Assembly: GCA_903850915.1 (NCBI GenBank)
Contig: CAINMV010000001.1
Location: forward strand, 1-64,000
Length of the DNA stretch: 64,000 nt
DNA from: an uncultured Bacteroidota bacterium
GTDB taxonomy: Bacteria > Bacteroidota > Bacteroidia > UKL13-3
Reading direction: 5' to 3'
Shown here: positions 12,901 to 22,900 of the stretch, piece after piece
Layout: every line of letters starts with the position of its first letter
How positions within the stretch are numbered: the first letter of the stretch is position 1
Translations under genes and position numbers: made by a program
The notes under the pieces: generated by a model
The model's input: the letters and a program-made list of their open reading frames with translations, nothing else
What the model was told of the DNA's origin: nothing
Database searches by the model: none

Positions 12901-13778
12901 CATGGACTGCAACAGGTGGAACCATCAGTGGTAGTGCAAGCAATAGTGCGGTACTCGTAAACTGGGGTAATGCAGGTGCTGGAACGATAAGTGTAACAGT
13001 AACCAACGCAGCAGGATGTAGTGTTTCAAAAACCATGAATGTTAATATCAATTCGCAACCTGTTCCTGTAATTACAGGTTCAACCAAAGTTTGCCAGAAT
13101 ACAACACAAACATATAGCGTTACGGCAGCGGCGGGTGCAGCTTACAATTGGTCGGTAAGTGGTGGAAACGTGGTATCTGGATCTGGCACAAACAGTATTT
13201 CTGTAAATTGGACTAATGCTGGAACAGGAGTTGTTGGTGTTACACAAGGCAATGGCCTTTGTTCTGCTTCTGCCTCTAGTTCAGTTACCATTGATGCCGC
13301 TCCGGCAATACCTGTTGTATTTAGAGCGGGCAATATACTATCCACCAATGCAGTGGCCACAAGCTACCAATGGTTTAATGGAAGCACATCCATCAGTGGT
13401 GCTACAAGTTCAACTTATACTGCAAACACAGCTGGTTCATACACTGTTTTGGTAACCAATGCCGCAGGTTGTTCTACCTTATCAAACGCAGTAAATGCGA
13501 ATGTTGGTATTAAAGCAGTTTCAGCAGTCAAAGAGATGCTAGTTTACCCAAATCCTACATCTAGTTTGGTAAATATAGCGGCTACTTTAAATAAATCACA
13601 AAACGTAGTTTTAAATTTATTTGATGTAAACGGCAAGTTGGTTTACACCTATACTCAAACGAGTTCAGAAGTTAACTTCAAACATGCAGTAAGCTTAGAA
13701 TCCTTTTCTGCTGGTGTTTATGTGGTTCAGTTAGTAACCAACGACGGAATTTCACAGCAACGAATTGTTAAGGAATAA
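3933..13778 (+). CDS. Giant T9SS type A cargo protein (3281 aa): GEVED, beta-helices, PKD/Ig-like array
   Basis: A very large secreted surface protein. The signal peptide lies unusually far in: a polar stretch of about 52 residues precedes the hydrophobic core (54-66), with likely cleavage after SVKA at 69. Approximate order: an N-terminal beta-sandwich (71-265), an Ig-like domain (275-365), a GEVED domain with FIDFNQNGSF (370-530), a fibronectin III-like domain (535-650), a first parallel beta-helix rich in NNTI/NNNI turns (658-1453), an Ig-like spacer, a second beta-helix (1587-2103), twelve PKD-like domains (2116-3120, each with a paired-Cys xxVCxGxxxTY start and a G(G/S)TI strand), an Ig domain, and a type A sorting domain (VYPNPTSS, FDVNGKLVYTY, GVYVVQL). 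No catalytic motif was recognised, so an adhesin or structural role is inferred. The start is supported by an 18-nt leader shared with the paralogue downstream. Confidence 0.93.
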   Translation: MFKNVLQKAFSNFGKLENHQSSDHFKRNDNDINIKTFVVKDVTRLHLFYRVSKLSIFILVLLVSLSVKAQVSTYSFAQTSGTYSAISGGTTLLAAATDDGASALTNIGFNFTYHGTLYTQFSASSNGYITLGAVADQYNYAPLSGTTSANAIAFMARDAMTGGAVTYLLTGTSPSRVLTIDFPAWDLTYMGTSDYVDAQIQLYETTNVIKIVYGTSARVSSFTGQVGMGGAANTDYNNRTSTTSWSATTAGTANTATMSWSTTAYPSSGQTYTWTPSSGCSGTPAPGNTLSAVTTACASVPFSLSLQNSTSGTGVTYQWQSSPDNITYTAISGSTLSTASVSQTAATYYRCVVTCTTNSGNSTPVLVGMSAPTACYCISQATNTGDDEIFNVTLGTLNNTSSCTTTGGTGSLINQYSNYTTGVTVPNLQQAGTYALSVTVGICGTSTWSGIVTAFIDFNQNGSFADAGELVYTSPYTLFAIAGTAVTANISIPAGATLGNTRMRVVETESTTAATSCGTYSYGETEDYTVNIITAPPCVAPNNQATSLSFTPSQFSVSGSFTAATSAPTGYLVIRTNTSTAPSAPVNATTYTVGASALGGVIVANGTSTTFVSTGLNIATTYWFWVYSYNAGCIGAPAYQVVSPLMASVTTTSCTLGGTKTVGPTGNYSTLTAAIAAINNSGLGGSVILELQSTYTSASETFPIVISSSIPCLSVTNTIIIRPQSGATGLSITSSNATGTINIDGGDYITIDGRPGGVGVSQLTIDNSSTTGYAIQLINGATNNTVKYCTISGVNNGTASGVVLLSNAVGLLTGNSYNTFTNCDFRDGLTTPTNLIYASGNTIDYTSQNIGNTITNSTFHDWFNASATVASAAINIVGGASDWTITSNSFYQTAARTFTMTTNTEQGAIFVTSSTGNNFTISNNYIGGSAANCGGTALTWSGGTTGTPTIRLIRFSTGLGATSTISGNTIANIAFTTSSTSTSHGLLHHQNGNVNITNNTIGSSTATNNITFTLASTSVSPFFYPLGFALGALASNINLNGNSIGGITVSTSSTGSISFRILYGQPVAGCVVTLNNNNVGGTVANSIQHTTINSTFGLLILNPAIGITITNNNIRNITHTSSASTASSLTGINVQASGGNHIITGNNIYNLSINSASVSISNTASIVGITMTGSAIGGTNVSNNNIYNLTNTNTAVAGWINGMYFATALAPQPQTIISRNFIHSINLSGASGAGMAGILFANTGNAMIYNNTIRLGVDIAGADITAPLQINGIYKAASASVGIYNNTIYIGGASVASGTVNTYAFRRASSGPADTVMNNIFYNARSNASGTGKHYAMSINAATTLVSNFNDALANGTGGVFGINSVTDYTTLASWQSANNQDWNSIAVDPQLTAPNGNAATINLHVNTAVSSALEQAGKNLPQVADDMDAQARASYTPTDIGADAGNFTVSDIAPPVVYFTPVLNTCATTDRSISGVVITDASGVPTTGTLVPRIYYKKGSGSYFSQPGSLTAGSGTNGTWSFTILSADMGGLIATDVVSYYIVAQDIATVPNIGSYAVGVIASNVNTITTAPTVPFTYNVNANSLAGTYNVGAGQTYTTITAAVAAYNTSCLSGPVVFQLMDASYSASETFPITINNNLFASAVNTLTIKPAAGVNVTITGLTTSAAIFKMLNARFVTIDGLKTGGSYLTLTSTNTTTACANIWLASSVSYGPGCKNISILNSRIIGGSGTLTTAFGIIAAVDGVSPAGSLAPDNDNITIQGDSVYNAYYGILCLGGSLVAGGANDNWVINNNIVGPAVNGTQNIGINGIYMANATNALISGNTVTNIGGAAFTLQAIGVNLAGNVNGVTLTQNNINNVIATASVSGTGAVAGLVLGANVINATVSRNTVSSIYNYSPSGYSSRGIIINTAQYNSNISIVNNMVSDIKASSDVSILYWPIGIDIEGVSGGVNVDFNTVNLSGTYAGYSSATGGTCILVNTSGGGLNVRNNILANTYINSSNLASKLYAIYSVATGAQFSSINYNNYYTTGTNVLGFINGGDKLTLTDIQNGFGGNANSYTFAPTFVSNTNLHLANNIANWCMLGRSLAISGLTTDYDGDTRNTPPTTGADEAIITVPVVATPSNQTICSGGAITSIVFSGPSTSYTWVRDNTSTVTGIAASGSGNISGSFVNTTATAVTVTFTVSTVINGCTGPNFTATVIINPSPVFSFTGAPNAVTSGPPFNSFSNTNATATYSVPLVTGYTYAWTITNGSITGGAGTNAVSVLWGPLNGSVGVLRLTQVNTITGCGKTDSVLVSLGCSSTPPPYTAATLALPTSVCAGSTYTYSVTPITGYLYKWIATGGTIVGPASGTSVTVTWGIASNTASIKVIDSVSCAPAASPINIIVNAAPTALIAGPVNVCANSVKSYSLGNIVGTIASYSWTITGGTITAGQGTATVTVGWGAAGAGTLIASLTSNLGCIGSTPLFNATISVNPTANFTGTTNVCVGTPYIYSASTTGSTYNWTVVGGTITAQSGNTVTVVWSDVTNASLKLTETFNSTGCSANNTQSITVNPLITLTTTGPQQVCVNSSATYTVTGAVVSNVAVTNGTITGGTSNSATILWTSAGTATITITYLSGSCSYNQTYAVNVNASPTPLVVGANAVCTGTTITYSTAFNTGRTYLWNVTSGGTIVSGQGSNSITVLWNTAGLNSVSVNETISSTGCSTTSTVLNVTVTSTPTSAITGSSNVCSGATNTYSAPSASIYNWTVTGGTISGAANASTVTVIWGAGPAGSVSLTTSNGSCNSTSVLPIIVNTTPTPSITGPSAICSGVASVFSAGFNSNYTYTWSITNGSYTLAGNSNTINVTPNTGATSVIVSLSVALNGTPCTSSTSKTVAVNTTPTLALAGSISVCQGSSQTYTASGAASYSFSVNGGNVTATTANTVTITWGGSNGAIIVYGISAAGCSASIAVAITVNDLPTPAIAGSAQVCANNSSSYTVGSLTGATYAWTATGGTISGSASNSAVLVNWGNAGAGTISVTVTNAAGCSVSKTMNVNINSQPVPVITGSTKVCQNTTQTYSVTAAAGAAYNWSVSGGNVVSGSGTNSISVNWTNAGTGVVGVTQGNGLCSASASSSVTIDAAPAIPVVFRAGNILSTNAVATSYQWFNGSTSISGATSSTYTANTAGSYTVLVTNAAGCSTLSNAVNANVGIKAVSAVKEMLVYPNPTSSLVNIAATLNKSQNVVLNLFDVNGKLVYTYTQTSSEVNFKHAVSLESFSAGVYVVQLVTNDGISQQRIVKE

Positions 13779-13827
13779 CACTGAAATAATTTGCAGTAAT
13801 TTACAGAAAATTAAACGGTTTCTGAGC

Positions 13828-13857
13828 AAAAGGCCACTTCATTGAAGTGGCCTTTTG
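13828..13857 (+). terminator. Strong rho-independent terminator between the giant paralogues
   Basis: A perfect 13-bp stem (aaaaggccacttc at 13828-13840, gaagtggcctttt at 13844-13856) with a 3-nt loop ends in T residues, 50 bases after the stop. It suggests the two giant genes are separate transcription units. Confidence 0.9.
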
Positions 13858-13948
13858 TGTTTTAGGAGGGCATTACGATTTAACTTTTTTTTATGGTATT
13901 TTTTTTTTAAACTTGTAGTCTTAAAAATCAACCTTAATTTTCCAGCGT

Positions 13949-16900
13949 ATGACTTTTTTTTACAATTTCTTTGCATCTCTTTTCAATAAGTTGAACAAGC
14001 GTGCAATTTCAGTTTTTTTCATTCTTTTTTTATTTATTGTAACAGTTAAATCTCAGATTGCCGTTTCGGTTTCCAATCCAACAAACACAACACCAAACTT
14101 AGCGGCTACCTACTCCTCTTTAGCTGCAGCATTAACTGATTTAAATGCAGTAACAGCAATGTCTGGACCTGTGGTTTTAACCTTAACGAGTGGTGGTTCG
14201 GAGACCGCACCAATAACGGGTTTTACTATAGGTAGTGCAACTTTAAACCCAGTGTTAAGTGCTTCCAATACAGTAACCATTAATAAGTCATCCGCTACAG
14301 CGGTTACTTTAAATGCAAACGTAGGTGTTTCAACACCAACCAGCGCAACCCCTGATGGTATTTTAAAATTGGTTGGTGCCGATAATATTACTATTGATGG
14401 ATTAACATTCACAGATGGAAATACAACTAATCCTGCTACCATGGAATTTGGAGTTGCCTTATTTAAACTTAGCGTAACCGATGGTTGTCAAAGCAATACT
14501 ATTAAAAATTGCATATTCAACATGTCTAGGGCAAATAATGTATCAGGCACAACTCCAATGGTAGAAGGTACCGTTGATATATTAGCTGTTAATGCCATAG
14601 TTGGCGCTGCAACTACAGTGGCTACGCCAACGGCTGCAACTGGCACTAACTCGTATAATAAATTTTATACCAATACGTTGAGTGGTGGAAACTATGGTTT
14701 TGTAATAATTGGATATGCCGCAGCTTCACCTTATAATCTTGCGGATACACTAAATGATATTGGTGGTAGCAGTTCTGCAACAGGCAATACCATTAAAAAC
14801 TATGGAGGAGCTGCTGCTGCAACAAACCCTGCTGCTGCTGTGCGTACATTAGCGCAATATGGTTTGAACGTATCTTACAATACCATTAATAACAATGATG
14901 GAGGTGGTACAAATCACGTTTCAACATTACGTGGGATATACACCAACACCGCTGTTAATGCATCTGAGAATATAACCAATAACACTATTTCAATCAAATC
15001 AGGATCCACAACAAGTCAAGTATCTTTAATTGAGAACGTAGCGGGTTCTACGGGAGTGGGCAATATAATTAACATTACAAGCAACACATTTACAGGTTGT
15101 TCTTATACCACTCAAACTACAGGTGTAATTTATGGTATCTATAACAATTCTGCAACACCATCTTATCTTAATATTTTAAACAATACGTACAACCCAATTA
15201 CATTAAACTCGACTACAACTGGTACTGGTGGTGTTCATTTTATTTATGTTTCTGGAACAATTGGAATATTATCAACAGTAAGTGGCAATACATTTGTAAA
15301 CCAATCATTAAATACTACAGCTACTTGTTACATGATTTACCATAGCAATGCTACTAGTAGTTATACCGTTACTAACAACGCTATTTCAGGCACCTACGCA
15401 AAGACTGGTGCAGGAGGTACTGTTTATGGTTTATACAATGGTAGTAGTCCAGGCACAGGAACCGCAACAATTACAGGCAATAACTTTTCAAATATTACAC
15501 TTACTGGTGCGACTACATTTTACGGATTATATTCAAGTACACTTACAACTCAAACATTAAAAGTAAAAAATAATGTAATATCAAATATTACAGGTGGAAC
15601 TTCAACTGTTTATGGATTGAATTGTAGTTATGGTGGTATTGGAAGTGAAGTTTCAGGGAATACGGTTAATACTATTAATTCGGGAGGTGCAATAAATGGA
15701 ATAATACTAGGTTCGACAGCAAGTATAACCATGGATGCTTATAACAATCAAATATATACCTTAAATTCTACAGGAGCTTCATTGGTTGTTGGATTATTGC
15801 ATAGCGCAGGCGCTGCCTCAAATATTTACAGAAACTTGATTTATGACATTCAAGGAAATAATGCATCAGGAACAGCCTACGGAATGCAGATTTCATCTGG
15901 TACACTGGTGAATGTATATAACAATATTATTTCTGATATTCGAACTCCTTTAGCCAATGCCGCCATTCCTTTAGCAGGGATTTATGTTTCAGGTGGAACT
16001 ACGGTAAATTTACATTATAATACTGTTAGTTTAAATGCCTCAAGTTCTGGCGCACTATTTGGTAGTTCAGCATTGTATGCATCTACCACTCCAACACTTA
16101 CACTTAGAAATAATATTTTCATTAATAATTCTGCACCTGTAGGAGCTACAGGTTATACTTCAGCATATCGTCGATCTACCACTACGTTAACAACGTATGG
16201 ATCGTCTTCAACATCCAATTCGTTTTATGCTGGTACGCCAGGAGCCTTTAACCTCATTATGTATGATGGAACAAATAGTTATTCAACAATGGCTTCTTAC
16301 AAAACCGCTGTTACTCCAAGAGATGGATCTTCTTTCTCCGAAAATACTAGTTTTATTAGTACCGTTGGGTCCAACTCCTCTTTTATGCATGTTGATCCAA
16401 CAATTCCAACACAACTTGAGAGTGGCGCTACCGCAGTTACAGGCGTTACAGACGATTATGACACTCAAATTCGTCAAGGAAACACAGGTTATTTAGGCAC
16501 AAGCACTACCGGATCTGATATCGGAGCAGATGAAGGTAATTTTGTTTTGCTTGATATTATTGGTCCATCTATTACCGCCACATCAATAGCTCGTACACTT
16601 TGTACTGCAGCCAGATCTTTGACAGCCACTATTACCGATGCAAGTAACGTAAATGTAACAACAACTAACAAGCCAAGAATTTATTTTAGGAAGTTAACCA
16701 ACTTAAATGCGCTTCCGTCAACCAATGATAATACCACCGATGGTTGGAAATATGTACAAACAACATCAACATCCAATCCATATTCATTCAATTTAAATAC
16801 AGCCTTACTTTTTGGTGGCCTTTCTGGAGGCGATACGGTACAATACTTTATTGTTGCGCAAGATTTAGCTACCTCTCCCAATATAGGTATAACAAATGGA

Positions 16901-19900
16901 TCTTTTGCTGCAGTTCCAACTAGTGTAATATTAACATCAGCCGCCTTTCCAATATCAGGTACATTAACTAACTATTCTATTCCTGCAACAAGTTTCAGTG
17001 GCAATATCACCATTGGAGCAACAGGGACGTTTACAAGCATAACTGGAGCTAATGGACTTTTTGCCGCAATTAATAATGGTGGTTTGTCAGGAAACTTAAA
17101 CGTATCGATACTAGATGCTGCAGTTGCCGAAGATGGAAGTAATGCTTTAAACCCAGTTACTTATGGATGTACAGGTACTTATTCTATCTCAATAAAGCCT
17201 TTCTCTGGTGTAACGACCGTATTAAGTGGTTCGAGTGCCGGGGCAATAATTAAGTTAAATGGAGCTCGTTTTGTTACTATTGATGGAGCTAACAGCAACG
17301 GAGGAAGTACTCAAAATTTAACAATAACAAATACCAACACCTCAACTACAAGTGCTGTGGTATGGTTAGCAAGCACCGCTGCAGGTGATAGCGCCTCTAA
17401 TAATGTTGTTAAAAATTGCATCATTAAAGGAAATGCTTCAACTACAACCTTTGGTGGTATTATTTGTTCAGGTTCAACTATTGGTGGTTCGGCTGAGAAA
17501 GGTAATAGTTCTAATGTTTTCCAAAACAACGCTATTTCACTTGCTCAATATGGCGTGGCCATTGCTGGAGCAAGCACTATTCAAAATTCAAATTCAATTA
17601 TAAATAATTCCATTGGAAATGCAACTGAAGCGATTGGCTTCCGTGGTATTTTTATTTCTAATGAAAATGGAACAATTATCTCTGGTAATACTATTCAAAA
17701 TATTGTAACAAGCACCTCGGCTGCGGCAGGTATTTATTTGGGAGGTGTCTCAACGGGTATTTTAATCTCTAGAAACACAATAAAAAATATCGCTTCTACG
17801 GCAATTGCTTCTGGTACAAGTAGTATTACAAGCATCCTTCAAGGAACAACCAATATTAATACCACCATTGATGGCAACGTTATTACAGGTATCAATAGTA
17901 CTACAACTAGTGGTTACGGAGTTCGAGGCATGATTATACAATCTAGTGGTACCGTTGTTAGTAATAACATGCTGTCAGATATTTCCAATTATCAAGATGC
18001 CCTTGTTGCTTCTTATGGAACGCTTGGTATTACAGTGGATGGAGCGGTTACGGGAGTGAAGATTTACAATAATTCTGTTAATCTATTTGGTTCACACGCT
18101 GGATATTCAACAAATTTAACTGCTGGCGCTTCTGCTTGCATGTATGTCAATGTATCTACCACGGGTGGGGTTGATATCAGAAACAATGTTTTTAGCAACA
18201 CCTATGATAACTCAACTTCTACAGGGGACAAAACCTACGCAATTTATTCTGTAACACCAATTACAGCATTGTTGAATGTTGATAATAACGCTTACTATGT
18301 TGGTGGAACAGCAACCCCTGTTTTAGGTTATCTTACTGCAGATGTAAGCACCTTAGCAGCATTACAAACGGCCTTTGGTAATAACTTAAGTTCGGTAGTT
18401 GCTGCTCCAGTTTACATTTCGAATACTGATTTGCACCTAAGTAATGCCAACGGATCGAATTGGTGCTTAAATAACAAAGGAGTCAGTATCTCTGGCATCA
18501 CGGCAGATATCGATGCTCAAACGCGTAGCTTAACGACTCCAGACTTGGGTGCTGATGAATTTACAGCGATTGGCGACGCCACCGCAACGCCTTCAATACA
18601 AACAATTTGCAACGGAAATTCTATTACTACAATAGCCTTTTCTGGTGTTGCTTCATCATACAATTGGACACGCGATAATACTGCTGCTGTAACAGGCATT
18701 TCTGCTAGTGGAACAGGAAACATCTCTGGTACACTTACAAATTCAACAACAGCACCTGTAACAGTAACCTTCACTGTATCGCCTATTATTTTAGGTTGCG
18801 CAGGTCCTGGTATTACAACCTCTGTTATTGTTAACCCAACCCCTGTAGCAACAGCATCGGTTACCTCTCAAACTATTTGTAATGGAGGTGCTATTGCTAC
18901 TATTAACTTAAGCGGCTTGGTTAGCGGCACCACATACAGCTGGACAAGAGATAATACAGACAGTATTACCGGTATTGCTGCAAGTGGCACTGGTAACATT
19001 ACTGGAACACTTACAAGTTCGGCAAAAAGCGATAAAGCAGTTACATTTACTATCACTCCAAACGCCAATGGCTGCTCAGGGGCACCAATTTATGTCACTG
19101 TTAATGTAAACTTAATTCCTGCCATCATAGCTACTGCACCTGCTGCACGTTGTGATGCCGGTATTTTAACTTTAGGTGCAACAAGTGATTTTGGGTCAAT
19201 TAGCTGGTTTGCAGCAGCTTCTGGTGGCAGTGCATTAAACACAGGAAATACATTTACTACACCTTCATTAACTGTTAATACAACCTATTATGTGCAGGTT
19301 GCAACTGCTACATGTATATCAGCTCGAACTGCTATTACAGCCACTGTTAATACAACACCTACTATAACCTCGACTACCCCTGGTTCACGTTGTGATACTG
19401 GCCCAATTAACTTAGCTGCTACAGCAAGCGCTGGAACCATTAACTGGTATAATGTGGCAACAGGCGGAACATCATTAGGTACTGGAAATTCATTTATAAC
19501 ACCTAGTGTTAGTGTTTCCACTACCTACTATATCGATGCTACAAGTAATTCATGTACAACGCCAACCAGAACGCCAATTGTTGCCGCAATAAGTGCATCG
19601 TTATCTATTAACGGAACCCCTGCGGCTCGTTGCGACGCTGGAACGGTTACCTTATCAGCAGCAGCTTCTGGCGGCGTATTAAGCTGGTTCACTGTTGCCT
19701 CTGGAGGTACTGCAATTGCTACAGGAGCGTCATTTACTACACCGATATTAAATACAACAACAACCTATTATGTTGAAGCAAATTCTGGAACTTGTTCTTC
19801 GGCGCGTATTCCAGTGGTTGCAACTATAAATATTACACCTACAGTTACTTCCACAACCCCAGGAGCACGATGCGATGCAGGTACTGTGGTTCTTGGAGCT

Positions 19901-22900
19901 ACTGCCAGTGCGGGTACTTTAAACTGGTATGATTTAGCTACTGGAGGAACATTATTAGGAACCGGCAATAGTTTTACAACGCCATCAATTACCGCTACAA
20001 CAACGTATTATGTTGAGGCCATATTTGCAGGTTGTACTATGGCTAGAACACCAGTATTGGCAACGGTTTATGCCACACCATCAGTAGCCACAACTACTCC
20101 TGGTTCACGCTGCGATTTAGGTGCTGTTACTCTTTCGGCAACAGCAAGTGCAGGAACTATAAGTTGGTTTGCGGCAGCTACCGGCGGTACTGCTTTAGCT
20201 ACTGGCAACGTTTTTGTTACACCTTCTTTAACAACTACTACTACATATTATGTAGCAGCAACAAATAATAATTGTACATCGCTGCGCACAGCAGTAGTAG
20301 CTACAATTAATGCTACACCAACCATTACCTCAACTACACCAGGTTCACGTTGTGACGCAGGTACAGTTGTACTTGGTGCAACATCAAGTGTTGGTGTCGT
20401 AAACTGGTATTTATTGCCTTTCGGTGGCACGCTCTTAGGAACAGGAACATCATTTATCACACCTTCTATTACTACTACCACAACATATTATGCTGAAGCA
20501 AATAATGGTGGATGTATCTCATCTCGTTCTGCAGTAGTTGCTACTGTAAATGCGACCCCAACAATTGCTGCACCAGCTGTTTCACGATGCGATGCGGGTA
20601 TTGTTACTCTAAATGCTACCTCAAATACTGGCACCATTAGCTGGTTCTCAGTAGCAACAGGTGGTACAGCCATAGCTACGGGAAACTCTTTCACTACACC
20701 AAGCTTAACGGCTAGTACTACATATTATGTTCAAGCGGCAACCACAACGTGTACATCTGCGCGTATTGCTGTAAATGCCGTTGTGAATGTAACACCATCT
20801 ATATTAACAACAACTCCTTTTGGACGTTGTGGCGCTGGTGTTGTAAATTTAAATGCTACTACTAGTGGTGGTGTGGTTTATTGGTATGCTTATCCAACTG
20901 GAGGCGCTATCCTAGCAACAGGAAATACCTATTCACCTACAATTTCAGCGACAACTACATTCTATGCTGAAGCAAATAATAACGGATGTGCATTATCAAG
21001 AGTCGCTGTTACAGCAACAATAAATCCATTGCCAACAGCAATTGTTGCTGGTCCTTCTAGTGTATGTGTTAATGGTATTAACACCTACACATTGGGTAAC
21101 ATTTCTACTTCAATTGGTGGTTATACATGGGTAGTGGTTGGTGGAACTATAACAACTGGGCAAAGCACACCTGGAATTACTGTTACTTGGGGTGCTGCTG
21201 GTGCCGGTTCGGTAACCTGTAATTTATTGTCAGCCTTAGGCTGTACTGGAGCAACGCCAGTTTTTAACGTAACAAAAAATTCAAACCCAACGGCTGGATT
21301 TATTGGAACTACTACTGTTTGTCCAGGCATCCCATATACATACACAGCAACTAGTGTTGGAAATACATATACTTGGATACCTACCAATGGAGCTGTTGTT
21401 ACTCAGTCGGGTAGCAACGCAACTATCGTTTGGAATAACGCAGCTTCGGCATCCTTAATGCTAACTGAAATAAGTGGCACAGGTTGTTTTGCTTCAACTT
21501 CTCAAGCAATCACAATTACTGGACCTTTAGTATCTTCAATTACTGGAGCTACTCAAGTTTGTAATAACTCAACACAAACGTATACATTAAATGGCACTAC
21601 AACATCATTATGGACAGTAACTGGAGGTACAATTACAACAAGCACGGCAACTGCGGTTACTGTAAACTGGACTTCAACAGGAGCGCAGTCAATTTCTGCA
21701 GCATACACCAATGGCACATGTTCTTATAATGTGTCATTAACGGTAAACGTAAACGCTTTGCCTACACCGGCTATCATTGGTTCAAATCAAGCATGTACAG
21801 GTACTACGTATACTTATTCTACAGTTTACAATGGTGGAAGAACATACAACTGGAACGTGTCATCTAATGGATCTGTGATTTCAGGTCAAGGAACGAATGC
21901 TATAACGGTATTATGGAATACAGCAGGTGGTGGTTTAATTACTGTTAATGAAGCTGTAACTGCAACAGGTTGCAATGCAACCAGTGGAGCATTGATCTTA
22001 AACGTAGTAGCACTTCCTACTTCTGCTATTTCAGGCTTAACAATCGGTTGTAGTGGCGTTCCTACTGTTTATACTGGAGCACCAGCTGCTAACTATGCTT
22101 GGAGCATTTCTGGAGGAACTATCAATGGAGCATCCAATGGATCATCTGTTAATGTTACTTGGGGAACTGGAACTAATGGCACGTTAACACTAACCTCTTC
22201 AAATGGCATCTGTAGTACTACAAATACCTTACCTGTTAATATTAACATTACACCTACTCCTGTAATTACCGGTCCTTCATACTTATGTAGTGGATCTTCT
22301 TCTACATTCTCCACTGGATTTAATAATACCTATAATTACAACTGGTCTGTTATTAATGGTACATTCACTTATGGAGGCAACAACAATATTATTAATGTTA
22401 CTCCAAATGTAGGTGCTACGGCTGTCAACGTTACATTAATTGTAAATGTAACTGGAAGTACATGTAACGGAACCGCGAATAAAGCATTGCCTGTAAATAC
22501 AACACCTACTGTGGTAATCTCAGGAAACAATGTGGCGTGTCAAGGTTCATCACAAACATACACAGCCACTGGTGCTTCAACGTATGTTTTTAATGTTTCA
22601 GGTGGTACTATTACATCATCTACTTCAAACACGGTAACTGTAACTTGGGGTTATTATAATGGATCAATTAGTGTACAAGGTACTTCAGCAGCGGGCTGTT
22701 CAGCAAATGCTATAATGCCTGTTACTATAAATGCCTTGCCAACGGCAACTGTAATAGGTGCGTCGCAAGTTTGTGCCAATGCTGTTAACGTTTACAATGT
22801 AAGCGCACAATCTGGCCATACTTACGTTTGGACCGTTACAGGTGGTACAATTAATGGTAGTGCTGCAGGAAACGCAATTTCGGTAACTTGGGGTTCAGCA

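Noticed and set aside
19118..21033. Regular 240-base repeats could suggest a CRISPR-like or satellite array
   Set aside because: The units are in frame, encode conserved Ig-like domains, and diverge at synonymous sites; there are no short direct repeats with unique spacers.
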